DNA of 48,813 nucleotides. Source: Gemmatimonadota bacterium. GTDB taxonomy: Bacteria > Gemmatimonadota > Gemmatimonadetes > Palauibacterales > Palauibacteraceae. The stretch spans positions 1 through 48,813 of the forward strand of contig JAJDUL010000021.1 in the NCBI GenBank assembly GCA_022826685.1, given 5' to 3'. Position numbers and translations under genes: made by a program. Position 1 is the stretch's first letter. Each line of letters starts with the position of its first letter. The notes beneath the pieces were generated by a model. The model saw only the letters and a program-made list of their open reading frames with translations, was not told the origin of the DNA and did not search any database. This document shows positions 17,711-25,901 of the stretch, piece after piece.

Positions 17711-19083
17711 CGAACTCGCCGCCGCGCCCGCGCCGGTCCCTTTGCGCTCCCACCGGCGGCGCCAAAGCCGTCGTCTTCGCCGTCGTCTCCCTGGCGGCCG
17801 CCTGCGCCTCGGGCGAATCCGATACCGCCCTGCGCGTGGCCCTCTGGGCCGGAGGCCACGAACTGGAGATCGAACGGCAGGTGGCCGACCGCTACGAAGC
17901 GCTGCACCCCGGCGTGCGGGTCGTGCTCGAATCCGCCCCCAACGGATACGAGGAGCGGCTGCTGACCTCGATCGCGGCGGGGCGTCCACCCGACGTCTAC
18001 CTGATGGATTCGCCCGACATCCCCACCTTCGTGGAGCGCGGGCTGGCGCTGGACCTCGCGCCATACCGGGAGGCGCTCGGCTTCCGGCCGGACAGCGTGT
18101 TCGGGCAGGTAGCGGACGCGTTTCGCCGGGGCCAGTCCATGTTCGCGCTGCCGAAGGACTTCACGCCGATGGTCCTGTACGCGAACCGGAGCCTGCTCGC
18201 TGCCGCGGGCGTCGAGAACCTTCTGCCGGTGGCGCCGTCGCCCACCGCGCCCCCGGTAGTCGCGCCCCTGGCCACGGCGCCGCCAGCCGGTTGGACCTGG
18301 ACCGACTTCCGGCGTGCCGCGGAGGCCGTCGTTACGGACCCGGACGGGGACGGACGGCCGGACGTGTTCGGGTTCGACTTCCCGCGAAACCTGTATCAGT
18401 GGGTCCCGTTCGTCTGGTCGGCGGGAGGCGACATCCTCGGGCCCGGCGGGGGCCGCGCGGCGGGGTACCTGGACGGGCCGGAAGCGCTGGAGGCGTACCG
18501 CTTCCTGACGTCGCTGGCGGAGGACGGCCTCACTCCGGGCGCGCAGTTCGTGCAGCAGGGAGACCCCGCGCGGGAGGCGCGCTTCGCATCGGGGGGACAG
18601 GCGTTCCTCCTCTCGGGCCACTGGACCCTTCCCGTCTTCCGCGATCTGGTGGAGGCGGGCGCGCTGGATCTGGCCATCGTCCCGATTCCGCACCACCCGT
18701 CGCGGGCGGCGGCGACCAGCGTGCTCTACGCATCAGGGTGGGCGGTGCCGCCCAACGCGCCGAACGTGCGGCGCGCGATCGACCTCGCCGGCTTCCTCGC
18801 CTCGCCCGAAGCCCAGCGTATCCGGGCGCGGTCGGGACTCGCCATCCCCTCGCGGATCGATGTGGCGGCGGAGATCGCCGCGGCGGACGGCACCGGAGTC
18901 GAGGACGCGTTCATCGCGCTCGTGGCGGGCTCCCGGATGACGTGGGGGGCGCGGGTGCGCGACTTCTCCCGCATCGAGGCGCTGGCGGTGGAGATCATGG
19001 ACCGCCGGCTGGTGCGCGGAGAATCCCTCGCGTCGAGCGCCTCGGACGTGGCCCGCCGCATCGACGCGGAGTTCGAATGGTGA
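17707..19083 (+). CDS. Sugar ABC transporter substrate-binding lipoprotein
   Basis: The 458-residue product starts at ATG 17707, overlapping the ATPase stop (ATGA). A signal region ends in the lipobox LAAAC (about residue 33), so it is a lipid-anchored extracytoplasmic binding protein. The fold is family-1 (MalE-like): RVALWAGGHELEIERQVADRY at the N-terminus, YEERLLTSIAAGRPPDVYLMD, and a later FASGGQAFLLSGHW. Aromatic residues through WTWTDFRRAAEAV fit a sugar pocket. It delivers an oligosaccharide to the permeases encoded next. I see nothing that identifies the exact sugar. Confidence 0.92.
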
Positions 19084-20867
19084 GCGGGACCCGGCAGCCG
19101 GTTCTCGCGGCCCTCGCCGCCGTCATCCTCGCGGGCGGCCTCGGGTTGGTCCTGGCCGTCGCCGCGGGCCGGGTGGCGGGCGCACGGACGGCTGCGGCGG
19201 AAGCCGAGGCTCGCATGGCCGCCGCGCTCTGGGAAGAGGACGGGGGCAGCGACCAGGTGGTGGCCGGGCTGCTGGGCGAGCGAGCCACGATCGTTGGAGC
19301 CGGGGAGGGAGCCGCCGGGACGGGGGCTTTTGCGTACGAGGCGGGCGCGCTCGACCCCGCCGTCCGGATCGCCGTCACGCCGCGCCGCGCCGGTGGTCCC
19401 GGGACGACCTTCCCCCTCGCCGCCACGGCCATCGCGCTCGCGGCCGTGGCGCTCATCGCCGGCTGGGCCGCGGCGCGGCGCCGCGGGCCGACGCGCGGAC
19501 GTTATCCGACCGGCATCGCGCTCCTCTCCGTCGGCTGCATCGCCCTGACCACGATCACCGCCGGGCGTTGGGTGGACCGCGAACTCCGTGCGCTGAGCGC
19601 CGCCACGGTGGCTCAGGGCGCGCGCGCCATCGGACTCGCCATGGCGACGGGTGCGGATCCGGCCCGCGCCGCCCGGATCGCCCACCTCTCGTGGGCCGAG
19701 GACCGTTCGCTGGAGGCCGCGGACGAGCAGTGGACGATGCCGCTCGGCGTGGCGGCGGCCATCGCCACGCGGTCCGACCGAGGCGCGGCGCTGCCCGCCG
19801 ACGCGCCCGCGGGCGCGCCGTATACGGTGGAGGCGGACGGCGCCACCTGGCACGCGGCGCGCTCGGGCGACGTCCACCTCGCCTTCCTCGGGTACGAACG
19901 CACCGCCTCCCCCGCCCTCCCGCTGGCTGCCGCCGGCGCGCTCGCCGCCCTGCTCGTGGCGCTGGTTCTCCACCTCGCGCAGCTCGCAGCCCGCCCCCGC
20001 GCCCTGCGCCGAACGCTGGCGGCGTGGGGTCTCCTCGCCCCGGCGGCGGCCCTCATCCTCGCCTTCACCCTCGGGCCACTTCTCTTCTCCCTGTGGATCT
20101 CGCTCCACGAATGGCGCTTGATCGACCCCGCGCCACTCTTCCTCGGACTCGACAACTACGCCGGGCTGCTCGGGGACGGCGAATGGTGGTCGGCGATCGG
20201 GAACACGGCGCTGTTCACGCTGCACGTGCCCGCCGCGATGGCCATCGCCCTCGCCCTGGCGCTCCTCACCCGGGGGTCGCGCCGCGCCATGCGCTGGGCG
20301 CGGCTCGCCCTCTTCCTGCCCGGCATCACGAGCGTGGCGGCGATCGCGGTGGTGTGGAAGTGGCTGCTGAGCGACCGGTACGGACTGCTGAACCGCGGTC
20401 TGGAGCGCGCCGGGCTCGAGTCCGTCCCGTGGCTCACGTCGCCCGACACCGCGCTCGTCAGCCTGATGATGATCGGCATCTGGATGGTCGTGGGCTACCA
20501 GATGGTTATTTTTCAAGCAGGCCTCGCCGCCATCCCGCGCGACTGGTACGAGGCGGCCCGGGTCGACGGCGCGGGGCCGTGGCAACGCTTCCGCCACGTC
20601 ACCCTGCCCGGCCTGCGCCACACCCTGTTCTTCGTGCTCGTCACGTCGGTCATCGGATCCTTCCAGGTGTTCGGACTCGTCTACGTGATGACCGAGGGCG
20701 GCCCGCTGGGCGCCACGGACGTCGCCGTCTACCACATCTACCGCGAGGCGTGGGAGTTCCTGCAGTTCGGCAACGCGGCTGCGATGAGCTGGATGCTGTT
20801 CGCGGTCGTCTTCGTCGCCACCTGGCTGCACTTCCGCTTCCTCGACACACGCCGGACCCATGCCTGA
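19077..20867 (+). CDS. Sugar ABC transporter permease (MalF type) with unusual 310-residue N-terminal extension
   Basis: The product is 596 residues, against roughly 290-330 for ordinary MalF-like permeases and about 510 for E. coli MalF. The C-terminal part (from about 325) is a standard permease with the EAA loop YEAARVDGAGPWQRFRHVTLP near residue 490. The N-terminal part holds two repeats of membrane helix, soluble segment and membrane helix: helices near 8-30, 112-135, 150-170 and 280-305, with soluble parts of about 80 and 110 residues between. These soluble parts look like small sensor domains, but I cannot match them to a named one. It is not the E. coli MalF P2 loop, which lies between later helices. 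ATG at 19077 overlaps the previous stop; GTG 19080 is the other start. Confidence 0.85.
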   Translation: MVSGTRQPVLAALAAVILAGGLGLVLAVAAGRVAGARTAAAEAEARMAAALWEEDGGSDQVVAGLLGERATIVGAGEGAAGTGAFAYEAGALDPAVRIAVTPRRAGGPGTTFPLAATAIALAAVALIAGWAAARRRGPTRGRYPTGIALLSVGCIALTTITAGRWVDRELRALSAATVAQGARAIGLAMATGADPARAARIAHLSWAEDRSLEAADEQWTMPLGVAAAIATRSDRGAALPADAPAGAPYTVEADGATWHAARSGDVHLAFLGYERTASPALPLAAAGALAALLVALVLHLAQLAARPRALRRTLAAWGLLAPAAALILAFTLGPLLFSLWISLHEWRLIDPAPLFLGLDNYAGLLGDGEWWSAIGNTALFTLHVPAAMAIALALALLTRGSRRAMRWARLALFLPGITSVAAIAVVWKWLLSDRYGLLNRGLERAGLESVPWLTSPDTALVSLMMIGIWMVVGYQMVIFQAGLAAIPRDWYEAARVDGAGPWQRFRHVTLPGLRHTLFFVLVTSVIGSFQVFGLVYVMTEGGPLGATDVAVYHIYREAWEFLQFGNAAAMSWMLFAVVFVATWLHFRFLDTRRTHA

Positions 20868-21678
20868 GCGCACCCTCCCCCGGACGGGGCGCGGGCTCCT
20901 GCTCGCCGCGGCGTGCCTCGTCATGGCGGCGCCCTTCGCGTGGATGGGACTGACGAGCCTGATGGGACAGCTCGAGGTCTTCGCCGGCGGGGGCCTCCTG
21001 CCGCGCGCGCCCCGCTGGTCGAACTATCCCGAGGCGCTGACGGTCCAGCCCTTCGGGCGCTACTTCCTGAACTCGCTCGTGTTCGCGACCGCGGTGGCGG
21101 CGGGCCAGGTCGCGACCTCCGCCACGGCCGGGTACGCCTTCGCCCGCCTCGAGTTTCCCGGGCGGGACGGGCTCTTCATGCTCTTCCTGTCGACCATGAT
21201 GGTGCCCGCGGTCGTCGTTCTCATCCCCCGCTTCCTTATGATTGAGGCCCTCGGCTGGATCGACACCTACCAGGGGCTCGTCTCCACGGAACTCGTCTCC
21301 GTGTGGGGGATCTTCCTCATGCGACAGTATTTCCGGACCGTGCCCGCGGAACTGGAGGACGCCGCGCGCGTGGACGGCGCCGGACGCGTGCGCATCTTCT
21401 GGAGCGTCGCCCTGCCCCTCGCGAAGCCCGCCGTGGCCACGCTCGCCCTGTTCGCGTTCGTCGACGCGTGGAAGAACCTGCTGTGGCCGCTCCTCGTGAC
21501 CCGGTCCATGGAGATGCGCGTCGTCGAGGTGGGGATCGCCGCCTTCCATTCGACCTACGAGATCAACTGGCCCTACCAGATGGCGGCCGGCGTCATCGCG
21601 GTCCTGCCCATCGCGCTCCTGTTCCTCTTCACCCAGCGCTATTTCGTGCGCGGCATCCAACTGGAAGGGATCCGCTAG
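20860..21678 (+). CDS. Sugar ABC transporter permease (MalG type)
   Basis: A 272-residue inner-membrane permease of usual length with six predicted helices. The EAA motif LEDAARVDGAGRVRIFWSVA lies near residue 165 and contacts the ATPase. The ending YFVRGIQLEGIR is typical of MalG/UgpE proteins. It pairs with the enlarged permease upstream. Its ATG overlaps the previous stop by eight bases, consistent with coupled translation. Confidence 0.94.
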   Translation: MPERTLPRTGRGLLLAAACLVMAAPFAWMGLTSLMGQLEVFAGGGLLPRAPRWSNYPEALTVQPFGRYFLNSLVFATAVAAGQVATSATAGYAFARLEFPGRDGLFMLFLSTMMVPAVVVLIPRFLMIEALGWIDTYQGLVSTELVSVWGIFLMRQYFRTVPAELEDAARVDGAGRVRIFWSVALPLAKPAVATLALFAFVDAWKNLLWPLLVTRSMEMRVVEVGIAAFHSTYEINWPYQMAAGVIAVLPIALLFLFTQRYFVRGIQLEGIR

Positions 21679-21708
21679 CGTGGTCCGCGCCAGAACCCGA
21701 TCCGGTCC

Positions 21709-23694
21709 ATGATGCACGTCGGGGCGCTCGAGGCGCGCCGATGGGCCGGGCTCGTGTTCGCGCCCGGACCCGGTGAAGGGATCGGCCTCCGGCTCGTCTT
21801 CACCACCCCCGACGGCGAGCGCCGGGACCTGGAGGACTGGTACTGGATGGTCTCCCGCGTCGGTCCCCACGCGCCAGACGGATGCTACGCGCGAGTGGAG
21901 TTCGACCTCGCCGCCGAGCCGTCTCCCGCGTCCCGCCCCGGAGAAAGCACGCTCATCCTGGAGTGGTCGCGCCGTGAGGACGCCGTAGCGCTGCGGGCGG
22001 TGGCGCGTGCGCCGGGCCGGGTGGAGTTGGTGGGCGACGATCCGTGGAAATGGAAGACGACGTGGGAGGAAGCGCCCGATGGCTGGCGCGCGGGGCTCGG
22101 AGGCGTGGAGATCGCCGCCGCCTTCGCACCTCGGGCGGGGGAACGCGCGGCCGCCGTGGTCGCCTGGGAGACGCGTGGCGCACCGAGGCGACCGGCCCGG
22201 CCCGGACCCGCCCTGGACCGCGCCCAACACCTTCTCTCCGGGCTGGACGGCTGGATCGACGACGCGCGCGCTGACTGGGACGGTCGCCGTCCACGTGGGT
22301 CGGGGGCCGCGGAAGGACTTGTCGAGGCCGTCACGGACAACCTGATGTGGACCGTTCTCCTGCAGCCGGAAACCGGACGCCTGTACGCGCCGGCCGGACG
22401 CCGCTGGATCTTCCCGAAGCCGGCGGACGGGACACCGCAGTCGAGCGCGCCGGATCCCGACGACTGGACGGTCTTCGGGTGGGATTCCTTCTTCAACGCC
22501 CTCGCGCTCGCCACCGCGTCGGGGCGTCTGGCCTGGGACGCTCTCCTCGCCGGGGTCGAGTCGCGCTACCCGAACGGGAACGTGCCCAACTGGAGGAGCC
22601 GTCTCGGCGGCACGCTCGACCGCTCGCAGCCCCCGGTCGGGTCCTTCGCGGCCCTGAAGCTGCACCTTGTCTGCCCCGATGCGGACGCGCTCGCCGCGGC
22701 GTGGCCCGGGCTCCGTGCGTGGAACGACTGGTGGGTGGCCGACAAGGGCGGGCGCCCGCGCCGCGAGGGGCTCACGCCCGGACTGTTCGCGTGGGGTTCG
22801 GATACCGCCCTGGTCCCGGAGCGCGGGCGGCTCCCGGAGTGGGAAGTCGGCGCGAGCGGCCACCAGCGGGCGGCGTGGGAATCGGGCCAGGATGACCTCC
22901 CGCTGTGGGACGACGTGGAATGGGATCCGGGGCGGGAAGTCCTCGCCATGTCCGCCGTCGATCTGTGCAGCTACCGCGCCCTGGACCTCGAGTGCCTGTC
23001 GCGGATCGCGCGCATCCTCGGCGAGGCGGCGGAGGCGGATCGGCTGGAGGTTGAGCGTCGCCGCCTCGTCGAAACGATGAACCGAGTGCTGTGGTCCGAG
23101 GATGCCGGGCTCTACCTGGACGAACTGCCCGGGGGCCACTCGCCGCGCGTGGCGGCGTCGAACTTCCTTCCCCTGATCGCCGGCGTGCCATCGGCGCGGC
23201 AGGCGCGGCGCATGGTCGACGTGCTGCGCGATCCCGCGCGCTTCCGGGGAGAGTGGGTGCTGCCCACGATCTCGCGCGACGACCCCGCGTTCGACGACCA
23301 GCAGTACTGGCGCGGCTCCATCTGGCCGCCCATGAATTACCTCGTGCTGCAGGGACTGCGGCGCTACGGGTTCGACGAATTCGCCAGCGAGCTGGCGTGG
23401 AAAGGGGCGCTCATGTTTCTCGCCGACCGTCGGCGCACGGGGTTCTGCCGCGAGAACTTCGACGCGCGCACCGGCCGGGGGCGGGGCCGGCGCTTCCAGA
23501 GTTGGGGGCCGCTGTTCGCGCTGGGCGCGATCGAGGAGTTCGTCGACGCGTGTCCATGGCGCGGATTGCGCACCGGCTCGCGGCTGCCCGCGTTCGTCGC
23601 TCGAGAGGCGGCCGCCGTGGACGGCGCCGTCCGGGCGCGTGTTGAAGGGCTCCGCGTCGCGGGTGAGGCGCGAACGGTCGAGTTGTCCCGATGA
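21709..23694 (+). CDS. GH63/trehalase-like glycoside hydrolase
   Basis: This 661-residue protein begins at ATG 21709 (a second ATG follows directly), 30 bases after the permease stop. No signal peptide is visible, so it is cytoplasmic. An N-terminal beta-rich region of about 180 residues precedes an (alpha/alpha)6 domain. WTVFGWDSFFNALALA matches the GH37/GH63 substrate-site motif, AAWESGQDDLPLWDDVEW has the conserved catalytic-acid region (ESGxD), and YWRGSIWPPMNYLVLQGL is the family WRGxIWPxxNY signature. Members cleave alpha-glucosides, trehalose or mannosylglycerate-like compounds. Together with the first gene of the operon it gives two related hydrolases with different active-site wording, perhaps acting on successive bonds. 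It overlaps the next gene by four bases. Confidence 0.86.
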   Translation: MMHVGALEARRWAGLVFAPGPGEGIGLRLVFTTPDGERRDLEDWYWMVSRVGPHAPDGCYARVEFDLAAEPSPASRPGESTLILEWSRREDAVALRAVARAPGRVELVGDDPWKWKTTWEEAPDGWRAGLGGVEIAAAFAPRAGERAAAVVAWETRGAPRRPARPGPALDRAQHLLSGLDGWIDDARADWDGRRPRGSGAAEGLVEAVTDNLMWTVLLQPETGRLYAPAGRRWIFPKPADGTPQSSAPDPDDWTVFGWDSFFNALALATASGRLAWDALLAGVESRYPNGNVPNWRSRLGGTLDRSQPPVGSFAALKLHLVCPDADALAAAWPGLRAWNDWWVADKGGRPRREGLTPGLFAWGSDTALVPERGRLPEWEVGASGHQRAAWESGQDDLPLWDDVEWDPGREVLAMSAVDLCSYRALDLECLSRIARILGEAAEADRLEVERRRLVETMNRVLWSEDAGLYLDELPGGHSPRVAASNFLPLIAGVPSARQARRMVDVLRDPARFRGEWVLPTISRDDPAFDDQQYWRGSIWPPMNYLVLQGLRRYGFDEFASELAWKGALMFLADRRRTGFCRENFDARTGRGRGRRFQSWGPLFALGAIEEFVDACPWRGLRTGSRLPAFVAREAAAVDGAVRARVEGLRVAGEARTVELSR

Positions 23695-25901
23695 GCGGGA
23701 CCGGGCCGATCGGCGGCGCGCGACCGGCCGACCGCCCGGAGCGGCCGACGCTGGTCATCCTCGCCGCAGGGCGATCCACCCGGTTCGGTCGCGCCAAGCA
23801 GCTCGAACCGGTGGGGCCGGGCGGCGCGGCGCTGCTCGAATACACCGTGTACGACGCCGTGCGCGCGGGGTTCGGGCGTTTCGTGCTCGTGGTGAGGGAG
23901 AGTCAGCGCGACGAGTTCGAGGCCCGCCTGCGTCCGCTCCGGGATGCGGGGATCTCCCTCTCCTTCGCCTTACAGCGTCTCGTTGACGCGGACCTCGTCC
24001 CGCTCCCGCCGCCCGGGCGCGTCCGGCCCTGGGGCACGGGATTCGCCGCGCTGGCCGCGGCGGCCGCCCTGCCCCGCCAGGGCCCGTTCGCCGTCTGCAA
24101 CGCGGACGACTTCTACGGGCGGGTCGCGCACGAGCGCCTGGCGCACGCGCTCGCGGCTTCTCCCCCGGGCATCCGCGCCTTCGCGGCGACCTCCCCCCTG
24201 GCCGACACCCTCTCGACCTTCGGCGGCGTGTCGCGCGGCCTGTGCGAAGCGGGACCCGACGGCACGCTGCTTCGCATGACCGAAGGCCTGGATCTGCGCC
24301 TCGACGGCGACGCGTCGCGGACGGACGACGGCGCCGAATCCCCGGCCGCCCCGCCCGGCGTCGTCGGGCGCACCGCCTCGGGCGCGGCCGTCGGGGTCGA
24401 CGCGGACAGTCCGGCGTGCATGGGCCTGTGGGGCTTCTTCCCCGACATCCTGCCCCTGCTGGAGGAGCGCTTCCGCGACTTCCTCGCGGCCTCCCCGGGG
24501 ATCGAGGACGAGTTCTACCTGTCGGAAGCCGTCGGCGATCTGGCCGCCGCCGAACGGACGCGCTGCGGCCTCGTGCCCGTGGGGCCGGGGTGGATGGGGG
24601 TCACCTTCCCCGAAGACCGCGAGCGCGTCGCCGGCTCGCTCCGACAACTGACCGAGGCCGGCGCGTATCCCGTCGATCTCTGGACGCCGCACGTTCGCCC
24701 GGAGCCGCTCCGCGCGGCGCAGGCGTCCCTCTTCGGTCCATCTCACGCGCCGCCCAGTGGGGTCGCGACCGCTCCGGGGCGCATCAACCTGATCGGAGAG
24801 CACATCGACTACAACGGCCTGCCTGTGCTGCCGATGGCTCTCGACCGGCACGTCCACCTGGACTTCGAGGGGGCCGAGCACGCGACGGTCGAACTCGAAG
24901 GCGACGCTGCTCACGGTTCGTTCGCCTTCCGGCTGGACCGCGCGATCGAATCCGCTCCCCGGGGACACTGGTCGAACTATGTGAGGGCCGCGGCCAGGGG
25001 GTTGCTGGACCACGGCGTGGGACTGAGGCGAGGCATCCGCGGCACGGTCACGGGCACCCTGCCGGTGGCGGAGGGGCTGTCGTCCTCGTCCGCGCTCGTG
25101 GTCGCGTCCGCGCTGGCCCTGCTGCACGCCAACGAAGCGGAGGTGGAGACGCTGGAACTCGCGGCGCTCCTCGCCCGCGCCGAGCGTTACGTCGGGGTGC
25201 AGGGCGGCGGGATGGACCAGGCGGCGTCGCTCTGTGGGAAGGAAGGGCACGCCCTGCGGGTCGACTTCGGGCCGCTGCGCGTGACCCCGGTGCCGGTGCC
25301 GGAGGGATGGCGGTGGGTCGTCGCCTCGTCGTTGGCGCGCGCGGAGAAGGCGGGCGCGGTACGCGAGTTGTACAACGAGCGGCGGGCCCAGTGCGCGGAG
25401 GCCCTCGAACGGGTTGGCCGGACATCCTGGCCGGAGGTCGTGGGAGCCGACGAGGACGAGTTCGCATCCATCCTGGCCGGGGCCCGGAAGTCCCTGCCGC
25501 TCACGTTGTCGAGGCGCTTTCGTCACGTGGCCACGGAGGGTCGCCGGGTGATCGAGGCCGAGCGCGCGCTTCGCAGCGAGAACATGGCCGCCTTCGGCCG
25601 GTTGATGAACGCGTCGCACGCGAGCCTGCGCGATGACTTCAGCGTGAGCACCCAGGCACTCGACGAGATCGTGAGCGTGGCGCTCGATGCGGGCGCGGCC
25701 GGGGCGCGGCTCACGGGCGCGGGATTCGGCGGCTGCGTGGTCGCGCTCTGCCGCGCGGACCGGGCGAAGGCCGTGATCGAGGCGCTGATCGATCGTTTCT
25801 ACGCCCCCCGCGGAGGGGTCGATCGCCGCGCCCTGTTCGTCGCCGACGCCGCCGACGGCGCCACCGTAACGAGCGAAGGAGGTGTCACGTGTTCCGATTG
25901 A
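23691..25901 (+). CDS. Fusion of sugar nucleotidyltransferase and galactokinase-family (GHMP) kinase
   Basis: The product is 736 residues; its ATG overlaps the preceding stop (ATGA). Residues about 20-340 form a nucleotidyltransferase: LVILAAGRSTRFGRAKQ is the nucleotide-binding loop, NADDFYG near 137 the metal-binding acid motif, and LWGFFPDILPLLEERF a later conserved segment. Residues about 350-730 are a GHMP kinase with all galactokinase marks: GRINLIGEHIDYN near 363, the ATP loop GLSSSSAL near 461, and GARLTGAGFGGCVVAL near 677. Together these could phosphorylate a hexose at C1 and then make the NDP-sugar in one polypeptide. The galactokinase signature points to galactose or a C4/C2 relative, but substrate is inferred only. 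Such a joining of the two steps is unusual. Confidence 0.87.
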   Translation: MSGTGPIGGARPADRPERPTLVILAAGRSTRFGRAKQLEPVGPGGAALLEYTVYDAVRAGFGRFVLVVRESQRDEFEARLRPLRDAGISLSFALQRLVDADLVPLPPPGRVRPWGTGFAALAAAAALPRQGPFAVCNADDFYGRVAHERLAHALAASPPGIRAFAATSPLADTLSTFGGVSRGLCEAGPDGTLLRMTEGLDLRLDGDASRTDDGAESPAAPPGVVGRTASGAAVGVDADSPACMGLWGFFPDILPLLEERFRDFLAASPGIEDEFYLSEAVGDLAAAERTRCGLVPVGPGWMGVTFPEDRERVAGSLRQLTEAGAYPVDLWTPHVRPEPLRAAQASLFGPSHAPPSGVATAPGRINLIGEHIDYNGLPVLPMALDRHVHLDFEGAEHATVELEGDAAHGSFAFRLDRAIESAPRGHWSNYVRAAARGLLDHGVGLRRGIRGTVTGTLPVAEGLSSSSALVVASALALLHANEAEVETLELAALLARAERYVGVQGGGMDQAASLCGKEGHALRVDFGPLRVTPVPVPEGWRWVVASSLARAEKAGAVRELYNERRAQCAEALERVGRTSWPEVVGADEDEFASILAGARKSLPLTLSRRFRHVATEGRRVIEAERALRSENMAAFGRLMNASHASLRDDFSVSTQALDEIVSVALDAGAAGARLTGAGFGGCVVALCRADRAKAVIEALIDRFYAPRGGVDRRALFVADAADGATVTSEGGVTCSD
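25876..25883 (+). promoter_or_regulatory. Strong ribosome binding site for the DUF5107-TPR gene
   Basis: AAGGAGGT lies five bases before the GTG start at 25889, inside the end of the kinase gene. It fixes the start and suggests high, independent translation within the operon. Confidence 0.75.

Noticed and set aside
19077..20867. Two separate genes (a sensor and a permease) instead of one long permease
   Set aside because: The frame is continuous and no ribosome site with a start codon is evident near codon 310-325, so one fused protein is the simpler reading.
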